This document shows positions 17,482-26,769 of a DNA stretch of 64,000 nucleotides, in pieces. The notes beneath the pieces are model-generated. The model was not told the DNA's origin, did no database searches, and worked only from the letters and a program-made list of their open reading frames with translations. The number at the start of each line of letters is the position of its first letter. The first letter of the stretch is position 1. This stretch comes from Roseovarius sp. W115 (GTDB lineage: Bacteria; Pseudomonadota; Alphaproteobacteria; Rhodobacterales; Rhodobacteraceae). The stretch covers positions 1,430,501 through 1,494,500 of the forward strand of contig NZ_CP146606.1 of NCBI RefSeq assembly GCF_032842945.2, given 5' to 3'. The translations under genes and the position numbers were made by a program.

Positions 17482-18266
17482 TGTTTCAGCCAGTTGTCCC
17501 TTTTTCGGGCGTCAGCGGTTGGGTGTTTTTGCAAAATACCCTCGAAAGCCAGACGAACGCGTTCGAAAAATCTCCCGAGATCGTGCGAGACACAGACTAC
17601 TTTGAGAAAACGATCGCCACCATTCACACGCCAGAAGATCTGGTTGGTGATAGGCGATTGCTGCGCGTGGCGCTTGGCGCCTTTGGTCTTCAGGACGATA
17701 TTGACAACCGGTACCTGATAAAAACCGTCCTCGAAGAAGGTACACAGGATAGCGATGCTCTAGCCAATCGGCTCGCGGACGACAGATACGCCCGGCTTTC
17801 CGAAGCCTTCGGCTTTGGCGAAGCAGAGACGCTCAGGACAATTGAAACAGGCTTTGGCCGCGAGATCACCAACCTATTTCGAACACGAGAATTCGAGGTC
17901 GCTGTCGGCGAGAGAAACGAAAGCATGCGACTGGCACTCAATGCAGATCGTGAGCTAGTTGAGATCGCGAATTCGTCTTCATCTGAAGATGCCCGTTGGT
18001 TTCAGATCCTCGGGACGCCTCCGCTTCGTACAGTATTTGAAACTGCGCTTGGCCTGCCATCCGGATTTGCTCAATTGGACATTGATCGTCAATTGGAGGT
18101 TTTTAAAGAAAAGTCTCAGCGCACCTTGGGTCTAGAGTCTTTAGATGCCTTGGCGGATACCGAAACAAGGGAAGCCGTATTGCACAGTTTTTTGGTTCGA
18201 GATCAAATCCAGAGCGCAACTATACAATCTCCAATGTCCATAGCGCTCAGTCTGCTTCAAGCTTAA
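17481..18266 (+). CDS. DUF1217 flagellar-cluster protein
   Basis: The 261-residue protein matches the DUF1217 family that is found in alphaproteobacterial flagellar clusters. It is predicted to be soluble and helical, with recurring segments such as DYFEKTIATIHTPEDLVGD and RRLLRVALGAFGLQDDI. Start is the GTG at 17481, sharing a base with the flbT stop (TAGTG), so it is translationally coupled. Function is not established. The operon ends here, with about 170 bp of featureless DNA before the convergent fliI gene. Confidence 0.8.
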   Translation: MFQPVVPFSGVSGWVFLQNTLESQTNAFEKSPEIVRDTDYFEKTIATIHTPEDLVGDRRLLRVALGAFGLQDDIDNRYLIKTVLEEGTQDSDALANRLADDRYARLSEAFGFGEAETLRTIETGFGREITNLFRTREFEVAVGERNESMRLALNADRELVEIANSSSSEDARWFQILGTPPLRTVFETALGLPSGFAQLDIDRQLEVFKEKSQRTLGLESLDALADTETREAVLHSFLVRDQIQSATIQSPMSIALSLLQA

Positions 18267-18438
18267 CTCACCGAGCGCTTCGTTTCACATCTATCCCGGT
18301 CCACAATAGCTGTGTTTGTACGCGCCTGGTCTCAATGCTTTTCGTACTGGGCGTCTTCGTTTCTCATTCGCTCTTGTTTCGAGGCCTGTTGCATTATTCA
18401 ACCCCAAAGATGTTTTCCATGAGCACCGGAAGGTCGTT

Positions 18439-19825
18439 TTAACTCTTTGCCCTCACTTGAATTTTGTTTGGTGATTTGGTTACTGGCCCACCAACCTGCG
18501 ACTGTGTTGCACGTCTGAGGATCAATGCAAGTCGGTCGAAACTATGTTGCGTGTTTTGTGCTTCTGGCTCCGCCAGAAAAGCATCCAGATCAGGCCATGC
18601 GCGTATCGCCTGGTCAAGTTGAGGGTCACTGCCCTCTGCATAGAGCCCTGCTCGGATCATCGTTTCAGAAGCCTGATAGCTGCCGAGGAGATTTCGTGCC
18701 TGCATAATCAAGGCGTTTTCGCTGTCACTGGCGGCTGAAGGCAAGCTGCGTGACACGGATCTCAGGAGTTCAATCGCTGGATAGCGACCGCGTTCTGCTA
18801 TTTGACGATCCATCACGACGTGGCCATCGAGCACCCCGCGAAGAATGTCGGAAATTGGTTCGTCCATATCCGAACCGGCGACCAGCACGCTGAACACCGC
18901 CGTAATATCGCCCTGCTCCATTTCACCTGGCCCAGCGCGTTCGCAGAGTGACATGAGCATATGTGCTGTAGAGGCCGGAAAACCGCGCAAAGCTGGAAGC
19001 TCGCCGGCAGCCACCGCAACTTCGCGATGAGCTTCTGCAAACCGCGTCATCGAGATCCGCCAAGAGCAAAACATGTTTGCCCTGATCACGAAAATGCTCA
19101 GCCACGCACATTGCCGCCCAAGCGCATTGCCGCCGCAGAAGCGGTGATTGATCTGATGTGGCTGCGATGATGACAGAACGCTTCATGCCGTTGGGACCAA
19201 GGCCATTCTTGGCAAAATCCAGTAGCTCTCTCCCACGTTCGCCAATGAGCGCGAACACAACCACATCGGCCGCCATGTTTTGCCCTAATGTGGCCAAAAG
19301 CTGTGACTTGCCCACACCCGATCCCGCAAAGAGGCCGATGCGCTGACCCCGAACGATTGGCAACAGCGTGTTGAAAACAGCCATACCTGTTTCCAGCCGA
19401 GTGCCCAAAGCACGTCTTTGGGACGGCATCGGTGGAGGCGATTGCAGGCGTCTGGCGTACGACCCTTTCATAAGAGGCTTTCCGTCCAATGCCCGGCCGA
19501 AGGGATCAAGAATGCGGCCGATCCAGCTATTGCTTGGAGAAATCTGTCCAGGGCGCCCAAGGACAACGCGGTCACGCAGAGAAATTCCAACTGGCGCTTC
19601 GTCAGGCAACACAGACGCTTCACCCTCGACAAGACGTATGATCTCTCCGGACACATTTTGGCCGTCGGCGGAAACGATGCGCACACGATCCCCCAATCGC
19701 GCAACACCTGAAAGGCCGGACACTCGAACCATCGTTCCGTCCACAGATGACACGCGGCCGACAGATCGAACCAAGTCCAAAGTCGAAATTTCGTTCTTGA
19801 GCGCATGTAGTTCCATCAGGCTCAT
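18439..19825 (-). pseudogene. fliI: Flagellum-specific ATPase FliI, one frameshift
   Basis: FliI is the F1-beta-like ATPase of the flagellar export apparatus. The N-terminal part reads normally with Walker A LFAGSGVGKSQLL and Walker B HVLLLAD. At 19052-19055 an extra base (GATCTCG where GATTCG is expected) moves the frame, and the sequence continues as SMTRFAEAHREVA, the standard FliI continuation, to a normal C-terminus. Removing one base gives 461 residues, normal for FliI. The ATG at 19825 has GGAG upstream. It is divergent from flgB. If the insertion is real the ATPase is lost; a sequencing error is at least as likely. Confidence 0.9.
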
Positions 19826-19873
19826 CAGAGTCTCCAAATGATTTTCTGAAAACAATTTCTAAAGGAATCAGGG

Positions 19874-19888
19874 TTAAGCCTTGATTGA
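19874..19888. promoter_or_regulatory. CtrA-like element between fliI and flgB
   Basis: TTAA-GCCTTGA-TTGA has one mismatch from TTAA-N7-TTAA. It sits 21 bp before flgB and 49 bp before fliI in the divergent gap. Confidence 0.4.
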
Positions 19889-19909
19889 GGCAGCACGGGA
19901 GAATCCCTA

Positions 19910-20296
19910 ATGTTTAAAAATGTGGAAATATTCCGTATCGCACAGGCATCCGCCATGCATGCGGGTGCACGGCAATCCGTGATCGCGCAGAACATGGCAA
20001 ACGCAGACACTCCGGGATACGCCGCAAATGACATCCCCGCTTTCCAAACACATGTCCGTTCCGGCGAAGGCGAATTTGCCCTCAAGGCAACTCGGGGCTC
20101 CCATATTCATGGTAACACGACACCGATGTCCTTTGATGTCGTTAAACGCTCAGGCGCTCTGACAGATCCCAATGGCAATAGTGTCTCTGTTGAGACGGAA
20201 ATGCTTCATGCCGTGGATGTCAAACGTCAACATGACCGCGCGATCGCCGTTTACAAGTCTGCGATGACCATGCTGCGCACATCATTGGGTCGTTGA
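19910..20296 (+). CDS. flgB: Flagellar basal-body rod protein FlgB
   Basis: FlgB is a proximal rod subunit. The 128-residue product shows the rod-protein N-terminal motif QNMANADTPGYAANDIP and a C-terminal helix, with length normal for FlgB. It is the first gene of a long plus-strand operon (flgB-flgC-fliE-fliQ-flgF-flgG-flgA-flgH-fliL-like). A CtrA-like element lies directly upstream. Confidence 0.95.
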   Translation: MFKNVEIFRIAQASAMHAGARQSVIAQNMANADTPGYAANDIPAFQTHVRSGEGEFALKATRGSHIHGNTTPMSFDVVKRSGALTDPNGNSVSVETEMLHAVDVKRQHDRAIAVYKSAMTMLRTSLGR

Positions 20297-20310
20297 GTCA
20301 TGAGGCACGG

Positions 20311-20700
20311 ATGACAGACTTCAGTAAATCTCTTTCGGTTTCAAGCAGCGCATTGCAGGCACAAAGCCAGCGGCTTCGACACGTTTCTGAAAACATCGCA
20401 AACGTGGACACACCCGGCTACAGGCGCAAAGCCGTTTCCTTTGAAACCGTGCGCCGCGGGCAGCAGAGTGGTGGCGTTGCTGCCGGCCCGGTGAGGCTAG
20501 GAAAGACTGAATTGCAACAGGTTTTTGATCCTAGCCATCCGCTGGCTGATGCGACGGGTCACTATCAAGGTTCCAACGTGAACCTTGTGATCGAGCTTGC
20601 AGACGCGAGAGAGGCGCAACGCAGTTATGAGGCCAATCTGAAGCTGTTTGATCAAGCTCGACAGATGTCATCAAGCCTACTTGATCTTTTACGGCGATAA
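20311..20700 (+). CDS. flgC: Flagellar basal-body rod protein FlgC
   Basis: The 129-residue proximal rod protein begins MTDFSKSLSVSSSALQAQS and has the rod signature ENIANVDTPGYRRKAV and the C-terminal helix RSYEANLKLFDQARQM. The ATG at 20311 has GAGG five bases upstream; an in-frame TTG at 20293 overlapping flgB is less likely. It follows flgB by 14 bp. Confidence 0.95.
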   Translation: MTDFSKSLSVSSSALQAQSQRLRHVSENIANVDTPGYRRKAVSFETVRRGQQSGGVAAGPVRLGKTELQQVFDPSHPLADATGHYQGSNVNLVIELADAREAQRSYEANLKLFDQARQMSSSLLDLLRR

Positions 20701-20721
20701 CTTCCACGAAAGGAGTCCAGA

Positions 20722-21012
20722 ATGGACATGAACCCAGTTAACGCGGTGCATAGTTACGCATCTGCGCGATCCGCCACCGCCCCTCGGGCTGACCAAAATC
20801 AACCTAGAGATGCGGCACTCAACCTGGCACGCGATTTTGCAGCCACGTTGCAAGAAGGCGAGACGATGGCAACTGCCGCCATGGTGGGTGAAGCTGATCC
20901 TCATGCAATGGTTCAGGCGCTGGCACAAACAGAACTGGCTGTGGAAACGGCCGTTACCGTTCGGGACAAGGTGGTCGAAGCCTATCAGGAAATCCTGCGG
21001 ATGCCGGTGTAA
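20722..21012 (+). CDS. fliE: Flagellar hook-basal body protein FliE
   Basis: FliE joins the MS ring and export gate to the proximal rod. The 96-residue protein has the usual C-terminal helix ending RDKVVEAYQEILRMPV, the most conserved feature of the family. AAAGGAG lies 8 bp upstream of the ATG. It sits between flgC and fliQ, the standard alphaproteobacterial order. Confidence 0.92.
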   Translation: MDMNPVNAVHSYASARSATAPRADQNQPRDAALNLARDFAATLQEGETMATAAMVGEADPHAMVQALAQTELAVETAVTVRDKVVEAYQEILRMPV

Positions 21013-21016
21013 TTGC

Positions 21017-21271
21017 ATGCTCGACGAAACCATTTTCTTTGACACTTTAAAACAAGGGCTGTGGGTGGCGGTGATCACATCGCTTCCAATCCTGAGCGTC
21101 GCGCTGGTGGCTGGGCTTTTTGTGGGTCTGTTCCAGGCGCTGACCTCGATTCAGGAACTGACTTTGACATTCGTACCAAAGCTCGCGGCCATCGTGGCCG
21201 TGTTTTGGCTGACTATGGGATTCATGAGCCAAACCCTGGTAGCTTTTTTCAAGACCGGCTTGTGCCGCTGA
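21017..21271 (+). CDS. fliQ: Flagellar export gate protein FliQ
   Basis: The 84-residue protein has two hydrophobic helices (roughly residues 14-40 and 50-78) separated by the conserved loop TSIQELTLTFVPKLAA. FliQ is part of the FliP5-FliQ4-FliR1 gate complex in the inner membrane. It starts four bases after fliE. fliP and fliR are encoded elsewhere in the same cluster. Confidence 0.95.
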   Translation: MLDETIFFDTLKQGLWVAVITSLPILSVALVAGLFVGLFQALTSIQELTLTFVPKLAAIVAVFWLTMGFMSQTLVAFFKTGLCR

Positions 21272-21286
21272 TGATCGGAGGCTGAC

Positions 21287-22000
21287 ATGGAAGCCACGGG
21301 ATACACAACATTGAACCGCCAAGCCGGGCTTTTGCGGGAAATGCAAACTGTCGCAAATAACATCGCAAATAGCGCGACCACCGGGTACCGCGCAGAAGGC
21401 ATCATTTTTTCCGAACATGTGTCGCGCACCCAAAACGGGCCATCCTTGTCCATGGCGACGGCGAATATCGGTCAGACATCGCTTATCACTGGCACACTGA
21501 CGCAGACCGGCTCCACGCTGGATGTGGCGATACAGGGCGATGGGTTCTTTCTGATTGAAACACCCAATGGCGAACGGCTGAGCCGGGCGGGGTCCTTCTC
21601 GCTATCGGCAGAGGGCGATTTGGTGACGAATGATGGATATCGTGTTTTAGACACCGGAGGTGCACCGATTTTCATTCCACCGGATGCCGCTGATCTTGGC
21701 ATTTCTACGGATGGCACAATCAGTGCGGGCAAGCGGCTTTTAGGGCAGCTTGGCGTCGTGATGCCAGACAACCGAGATGACCTTATCCGCGAAGGCGGTG
21801 TCATGTTCCGCGTTGAAGGCACTTTTGACACCGTTGCCACCCCGCAGTTGCTGCAAGGGTTTCTGGAAGGGTCGAACGTAAACCCGATCAGTGAGATGAC
21901 GCGGATGATCGAAGTTCAGCGTGCCTACGAAATGGGACAGAGCTTTCTGGACGCCGAAGACAATCGCATCCGCGATGTCATCAAAACTCTCACACGCTAG
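21287..22000 (+). CDS. flgF: Flagellar basal-body rod protein FlgF
   Basis: The 237-residue rod protein has the N-terminal motif ANNIANSATTGYRAEG, the FlgE/F/G central region with VAIQGDGFFLIETPNGE, and a C-terminal helix including EMTRMIEVQRAYEMGQ. It is slightly shorter than the adjacent flgG, as expected for FlgF. It forms a proximal part of the rod. Confidence 0.94.
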   Translation: MEATGYTTLNRQAGLLREMQTVANNIANSATTGYRAEGIIFSEHVSRTQNGPSLSMATANIGQTSLITGTLTQTGSTLDVAIQGDGFFLIETPNGERLSRAGSFSLSAEGDLVTNDGYRVLDTGGAPIFIPPDAADLGISTDGTISAGKRLLGQLGVVMPDNRDDLIREGGVMFRVEGTFDTVATPQLLQGFLEGSNVNPISEMTRMIEVQRAYEMGQSFLDAEDNRIRDVIKTLTR

Positions 22001-22017
22001 ACCAGAAGGATGGACAA

Positions 22018-22803
22018 ATGCGCGCTTTGAAGATTGCTGCGACCGGAATGGCCGCCCAACAGATGCGGGTTGAAACGATCTCCAACAACCTGGCGAATAT
22101 GTCGACGACTGGATACAATACTCGTCGAGCAGAGTTTGCAGACTTGCACTACCAGCAACTGGCGCGCGCTGGGACTGTCAACTCAGCCGATGGCACGGTT
22201 TTACCTACGGGCGTGCAACTTGGGCTTGGCGTACGACCCGCAGCTGTGTCGATCACATTGGCACAAGGATCTTTGTCGGGAACCGGCGGTGATCTGGATC
22301 TTGCCATCGAAGGCAGCGGGTATTTTGAAGTCACCTTGCCATCAGGCCTGTCGGCTTACACACGTGATGGGGCTATGAAACGATCAGCCGACGGGTTGAT
22401 TGTGACATCTGAAGGGTACCCGGTCGCTCCGGAAATCACGATCCCAGATGATGCGCGCACCATTTCCATCAATGCAGCTGGCGAAGTTTATGCCTATTTC
22501 GCAGAAGCAACAGAAGCTCAGCTTTTAGGTCAGATCAACATGGTGGGCTTTACCAATCCGAAGGGGTTGGAAGCTGCGGGCGGTAACCTCTTTCTTGAGA
22601 CCGAAGCTTCCGGGACTCCTTTGTCCAGCACACCAGGAGAAGATGGGCTGGGCACTGTGCGACAAGGGTATCTGGAAGACAGCTCTGTAGATGCCGTGCG
22701 TGAAATCACTGAGTTGATCGAAGCACAGCGCGGATATGAGCTCAATGCGAAGGTGATCACAGCAGCAGATCAAATGTTAAGCGCGACAACACAGGTGCGC
22801 TGA
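22018..22803 (+). CDS. flgG: Flagellar distal rod protein FlgG
   Basis: The 261-residue distal rod protein starts MRALKIAATGMAAQQMRVE, has ISNNLANMSTTGYNTRRAEF, the central LAIEGSGYFEVTLPSG and the C-terminal helix ITELIEAQRGYELNAKVI. These are the classic FlgG signatures. The stop overlaps the flgA start (TGATG). Confidence 0.96.
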   Translation: MRALKIAATGMAAQQMRVETISNNLANMSTTGYNTRRAEFADLHYQQLARAGTVNSADGTVLPTGVQLGLGVRPAAVSITLAQGSLSGTGGDLDLAIEGSGYFEVTLPSGLSAYTRDGAMKRSADGLIVTSEGYPVAPEITIPDDARTISINAAGEVYAYFAEATEAQLLGQINMVGFTNPKGLEAAGGNLFLETEASGTPLSSTPGEDGLGTVRQGYLEDSSVDAVREITELIEAQRGYELNAKVITAADQMLSATTQVR

Positions 22804-23228
22804 TGAGGTTTCTGCGCACTTTAACCCTAGTCACCTTGACGCTCGCGACCCCGGCTAGCGCGGATACAATTGTCGCAGCTCACACCATTCGGCCAATGAC
22901 TGTGCTGAGCGAACGCGACTTGGATTACATCGAAAAAGATGTTCCGGGCGGCGTAGCAGATCCCGAGCGTCTTGTTGGTCAGGAGGCCCGTGTAGCGCTT
23001 TACGCCGGTCGACCAATTAGAGAGGCCGACGTACAGGCGCCTGCGGTGATAGAGCGCAATCAAGTTGTTGAATTGATTTACGAAACTAACGGGCTGCGCA
23101 TCGCAACCGAAGGTCGGTCTTTGGATCGTGCCGGATTGGGGGAACTTGTGCGCGTCATGAACCTGTCATCGCGCAGCACAGTGTCTGGTCGTGTCAGCAA
23201 AAGTGGTCAAGTCATTGTATCGAAATAG
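22803..23228 (+). CDS. flgA: Flagellar P-ring assembly chaperone FlgA
   Basis: FlgA is the periplasmic chaperone for FlgI P-ring assembly. The 141-residue product has a signal peptide (MRFLRTLTLVTLTLATPASA) followed by a SAF-type domain, with RPMTVLSERDLDYIE and LYAGRPIREADVQAPAVI. This is the short form common in Alphaproteobacteria. It is coupled to flgG by overlap and followed by flgH. Confidence 0.9.
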   Translation: MRFLRTLTLVTLTLATPASADTIVAAHTIRPMTVLSERDLDYIEKDVPGGVADPERLVGQEARVALYAGRPIREADVQAPAVIERNQVVELIYETNGLRIATEGRSLDRAGLGELVRVMNLSSRSTVSGRVSKSGQVIVSK

Positions 23229-23240
23229 GAGATATCTGGT

Positions 23241-23969
23241 TTGAAAGTCATTGCCGGAAGTTTTATTGTGTTCATCCTTCTTGGGGGATGCGCGCGCATG
23301 GATCATCTTGGAAAACCGCCAAGCTTTTCCCCAAGTGAGCAATCCTTTGAGCGACGCGCGATGACTGCGCCGCTGGTGACAAACGAGCACACGGCAAAGC
23401 GCGATATTGACCATGCATCGCTTTGGAGTGGTGGTCAGCAATCGCTTTTGGGTGACCGGCGCGCTGTTAAGCAAGGTGATATTCTAACCGTGGTTATAGA
23501 AATTGATGAAGAGGCCGCAATTTCCAACTCAACCGACCGGTCTCGAAGCGGTTCGGAGCGACTTAGCGTTCCTGATCTGTTGAGTATCCCGCAACGCATT
23601 GATCCACGTCTTCCTGAAGGCGCAAGTTCCGCCGAAGCTGTGAATATAGATTCGTCATCACGTTCCGGCGGAAATGGTTCCGTCAGTCGTCAAGAAGAGC
23701 TAACTCTGCGCATTGCTGCTGCGGTCACACAGGTTCTTCCAAATGGCGTTCTGGAGATTCGCGGGTCTCAAGAGGTGCGGGTGAACTTTGAGCTGCGCGA
23801 ACTTCTGGTTCAAGGCTACGTCCGGCCAGAGGATATCTCACGGCGCAATGAAATCACCTACGACAAAATTGCATCTGCTCGCATTTCCTACGGAGGACGC
23901 GGCCAGATTTCGGACATGCAGCAGCCGCGTTACGGGCAGCAGGTCCTTGATATGATTTTGCCATTCTGA
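23241..23969 (+). CDS. flgH: Flagellar L-ring lipoprotein FlgH
   Basis: FlgH forms the outer-membrane L ring. The 242-residue protein has a lipoprotein signal with lipobox LGGC (Cys17) and the family region QGDILTVVIEIDEEAAISN, followed by a C-terminal beta-rich part with VLPNGVLEIRGSQEVRVN. It appears to start with TTG, which has AGGAGA 7 bp upstream; no ATG precedes the signal sequence in frame. Confidence 0.94.
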   Translation: MKVIAGSFIVFILLGGCARMDHLGKPPSFSPSEQSFERRAMTAPLVTNEHTAKRDIDHASLWSGGQQSLLGDRRAVKQGDILTVVIEIDEEAAISNSTDRSRSGSERLSVPDLLSIPQRIDPRLPEGASSAEAVNIDSSSRSGGNGSVSRQEELTLRIAAAVTQVLPNGVLEIRGSQEVRVNFELRELLVQGYVRPEDISRRNEITYDKIASARISYGGRGQISDMQQPRYGQQVLDMILPF

Positions 23970-23978
23970 GCCCCCGCC

Positions 23979-24470
23979 ATGAAAGCACTTATTGTACCTA
24001 TTTTGATGGGCGTTTTGGGCTTCGCCAGCGGCGGCGGGGCGGGGTATTTTCTACGTGCGCCTGTCGAAGAACCTTCAAAACAAACAACACAAGAGATGGC
24101 CTCAATAGTTGAAGAAGACGCAAAGAGTATTGAAAACACTCACGCCTCTTCGGAGTATGTAAAGCTCAACAATCAGTTTGTCGTGCCAATCGTGGTAGGC
24201 GATCTTGTAAACGCTCTTGTGGTCATGTCACTGAGCATCGAAATTACCGAAGGTGAGACAAGCACTGTCTACGCGGTCGAACCCAAGCTGCGTGATGCAT
24301 TTTTGCAGGTCCTGTTTGACCATGCCAACATGGGCGGCTTCAAAGGTGAATTCACCGAGGCGCGCAACATGGATTTACTGCGCACAGCTCTTACGGATAC
24401 GGCGCAAAATCTCGTTGGAGACGTGGTGACCAGTGTTCTTATCACCGACATAGCACGCCAGGACATGTAG
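23979..24470 (+). CDS. FliL-family basal body-associated protein (second copy)
   Basis: The 163-residue protein has one N-terminal membrane segment (about residues 4-26, Gly rich) and a periplasmic domain of FliL type with YVKLNNQFVVPIV and LSIEITEGETSTVY. FliL proteins surround and support the stator units. A clearer FliL lies at 33256-33747, so this is either a paralogue or a FliL-like protein with a separate role. It is the last gene of the flgB operon, 6 bp from the convergent fliJ-like gene. Confidence 0.7.
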   Translation: MKALIVPILMGVLGFASGGGAGYFLRAPVEEPSKQTTQEMASIVEEDAKSIENTHASSEYVKLNNQFVVPIVVGDLVNALVVMSLSIEITEGETSTVYAVEPKLRDAFLQVLFDHANMGGFKGEFTEARNMDLLRTALTDTAQNLVGDVVTSVLITDIARQDM

Positions 24471-24476
24471 CTCTTT

Positions 24477-24911
24477 CTAACCGTCCTGCTTGCCAGCCGC
24501 GTCTAGGATGTTCAAGCTCTGCTGTTCTGATTGGTGCTTTTTGCTGTCTTGTTTTCGGGTATCAGCAGAATAACGTTCTCTGAGTTGCTCGGCCGCAAGC
24601 CGGCGACCAAATGATAAACGCAGAGTTTGCAGCAAATGCTCTTTCTGCGCCCGAATTTGTGCCATTTCCAGTTGCCTGGCCTCGCGCGCACGACTCATCC
24701 ATGCCTGCCATAGCACATCACCGCCCAAAGATTTTTGCCCATTCAGCTCGGACAACAAGGCGGCCGCGTTTCGTCTGCGTGACGTGTCTAACTCATCCAG
24801 CGCACTGCGCACATTGTCCTCGGCCTCTTTTAAGGTCGCCAGACGCGCCAAATCCGCTTGATACTTAGCGTTAGTCAAATCTGACAATTGCTGAAGCGTG
24901 TTTTTTCTCAT
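24477..24911 (-). CDS. FliJ-like coiled-coil protein
   Basis: The 144-residue product is almost entirely charged and helical, with long heptad stretches (LSDLTNAKYQADLARLATLK through REARQLEMAQIRAQKEHLL) and no membrane segment. Size and composition fit FliJ, the coiled-coil stalk of the flagellar export ATPase, but sequence identity in this family is too low to be certain. It overlaps the flhB stop (TGATG), placing it in the flhA-fliR-flhB operon of export genes, which supports the assignment. Confidence 0.5.
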   Translation of the reverse strand: MRKNTLQQLSDLTNAKYQADLARLATLKEAEDNVRSALDELDTSRRRNAAALLSELNGQKSLGGDVLWQAWMSRAREARQLEMAQIRAQKEHLLQTLRLSFGRRLAAEQLRERYSADTRKQDSKKHQSEQQSLNILDAAGKQDG

Positions 24912-25996
24912 CACAGGCCTTTCGCACGTTTACGCATGGCTTCGGCAAAACGCACTGCGGCTGCGACAGCGCGGTAGTGTGACGGATCGATTTCCTCACC
25001 GATTTCTGTTGAGGCAAAGAGCGCACGCGCCGTTGGCGCGTCCTGCCGGACAGGCACGCCATGTTCCATGGCCACATCACGAATGGTCATCGCCATATGG
25101 TCCACACCCTTAGCGACACAAACTGGGGCAGCCCCGGGCATTCGGCTCCACTTCAGGGCCACGGCAAAATGCGTTGGGTTCATGATCACAACTTCAGCGT
25201 CCTTCACATCACTGATCATTTGTTCCGACGCGACACGCGCAGCACGCTGGCGGCGTTCACTTTTGAGGTGCGGGTCGCCCTCGTTTTGCTTGAATTCTTC
25301 CTTAAGTTCTTGATGTGACATGCGGTTTTGTCTCAGATGGTCGAAGTAATGCCAGATGTAGTCAATTGCGCCTATGCCCAGCGCAATGCCCAGAACAACA
25401 CACATGAAGTCGACCAAAATACGCGCCATAAGCGCCCCAATCTGAGCCGGTTCTGCATGCAGACTCCCGGCCAGTTCGGGCAGGCGGTAAATCATAAAGA
25501 TTGCAAGCAGGCAGGAATAGAGGACCAGTTTTGCGAAGTTCTTGAAAAACTCGAACAGGCCTGTTGGACCGTATTTGTTTCTGGCGTTCTGGATAAGGCT
25601 GATCCGCGATAATTTCGGCTTTAGCTTCGACGGCGTAACGATGAAGCTGCGTTGGGCAAACACGGACGCCAATGCTGTTGAAGTCGGTAAAATGAACCAA
25701 GCCGAAAGACCGACGGCAAGTATGCTCAGGATTGCACCTGAAACGACATGTTGACTGCCTTCAAAAAACAGTTCCGAAAGCGTACCCGATTGTAAAATCA
25801 GTGTTTTGAACAACGATGCGAGAGCGTCTACCGATGCCTCTCCCGCAACAAGCGCCGTAAGGAGAAAACCACCATAGGCTGCGGCCGTAGTCAAATCAGC
25901 CGATTTTGCGATTTGACCCTTTTTTCGTGCCTCTGCCAGCTTATGAGGCGTCGGCTCGTGCGACTTGTCGGTATCGTCATCTGGTTTGCCACTCAT
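24911..25996 (-). CDS. flhB: Flagellar export gate/switch protein FlhB
   Basis: FlhB regulates the substrate switch from rod-hook to filament export. The 361-residue protein has an N-terminal EPTPHKLAEARKKGQIAKS, four hydrophobic segments and a cytoplasmic C-terminal domain with the autocleavage site NPTH (in VVIMNPTHFAVALKW). Typical C-terminal helix follows. It overlaps fliR by 4 bp and the next gene by 1 bp. Confidence 0.96.
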   Translation of the reverse strand: MSGKPDDDTDKSHEPTPHKLAEARKKGQIAKSADLTTAAAYGGFLLTALVAGEASVDALASLFKTLILQSGTLSELFFEGSQHVVSGAILSILAVGLSAWFILPTSTALASVFAQRSFIVTPSKLKPKLSRISLIQNARNKYGPTGLFEFFKNFAKLVLYSCLLAIFMIYRLPELAGSLHAEPAQIGALMARILVDFMCVVLGIALGIGAIDYIWHYFDHLRQNRMSHQELKEEFKQNEGDPHLKSERRQRAARVASEQMISDVKDAEVVIMNPTHFAVALKWSRMPGAAPVCVAKGVDHMAMTIRDVAMEHGVPVRQDAPTARALFASTEIGEEIDPSHYRAVAAAVRFAEAMRKRAKGL

Positions 25997-26769
25997 CGGA
26001 CAATCTCAAACGGATTGATCATAAACGCCTGAAAACCTTCCACCCATAAACGCAGCATAATGGCTGAGAGCAAGAACAGCAGAGTAAGGCCCATGAACGT
26101 GATCACCGGAGCGCCAATGAAAACCACCATCATTTGCGGCATGGCGCGGTTAATCACGCCGAGCGTAACGTTGTAGACAACCGAGACGATTACAAATGGT
26201 GCGGCGAGGGTAAATGCCAATGAGAACGCATCTGATATTCTATAAATTCCCCATTGCGCGACCGAACCCGCATCGGGAACGACGGCTGTTGGAAGGACCT
26301 CGTAGGTCAAAACAAGCATTCTGGCTAAATGAACATGCATGCCCAGGATCATGCCCAATGTCAGTGCGCCAATCGCCAAAAGATGGCCCATCGCCGGTAG
26401 CGGTGTGACACCTAAACTGCCAAGGATTTGAGAAAGGGATGTGACCTGCGCCGCAATGGACCCCGCAGTCTGTAGTGCGAGGAGAAAAAGCCGCAACCCA
26501 AGGCCAATCAATGTGCCAAGCCCGATTTCTACAAAGATGACCTGTGTGAAAGCCATAACATTGTCCGGCATTTCGATCAGATCTGGAGTGAGAACGGGTG
26601 TTACAGTTACGGTAAACATAAGGGCCAGCAACAGTTTGAAGCGCGCTGGTATGGATTGCTCTCCTAGGCCGGGGAATAGCGCCATCGCCGGTGCGACGCG
26701 CAAGAACACGACAAAATGTACCCATAAAAGCTGATTTGTCAGATCCAGAAGGGCTGCCAATTCGGTCAT
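25993..26769 (-). CDS. fliR: Flagellar export gate protein FliR
   Basis: FliR is the single-copy membrane component of the export gate. The 258-residue protein has about six hydrophobic segments, beginning MTELAALLDLTNQLLWVHF and with RVAPAMALFPGLGEQSIPAR, a conserved early loop. Its ATG overlaps the restored flhA stop (ATGA) and its stop overlaps the flhB start, showing a tightly coupled flhA-fliR-flhB operon. Confidence 0.95.
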   Translation of the reverse strand: MTELAALLDLTNQLLWVHFVVFLRVAPAMALFPGLGEQSIPARFKLLLALMFTVTVTPVLTPDLIEMPDNVMAFTQVIFVEIGLGTLIGLGLRLFLLALQTAGSIAAQVTSLSQILGSLGVTPLPAMGHLLAIGALTLGMILGMHVHLARMLVLTYEVLPTAVVPDAGSVAQWGIYRISDAFSLAFTLAAPFVIVSVVYNVTLGVINRAMPQMMVVFIGAPVITFMGLTLLFLLSAIMLRLWVEGFQAFMINPFEIVR

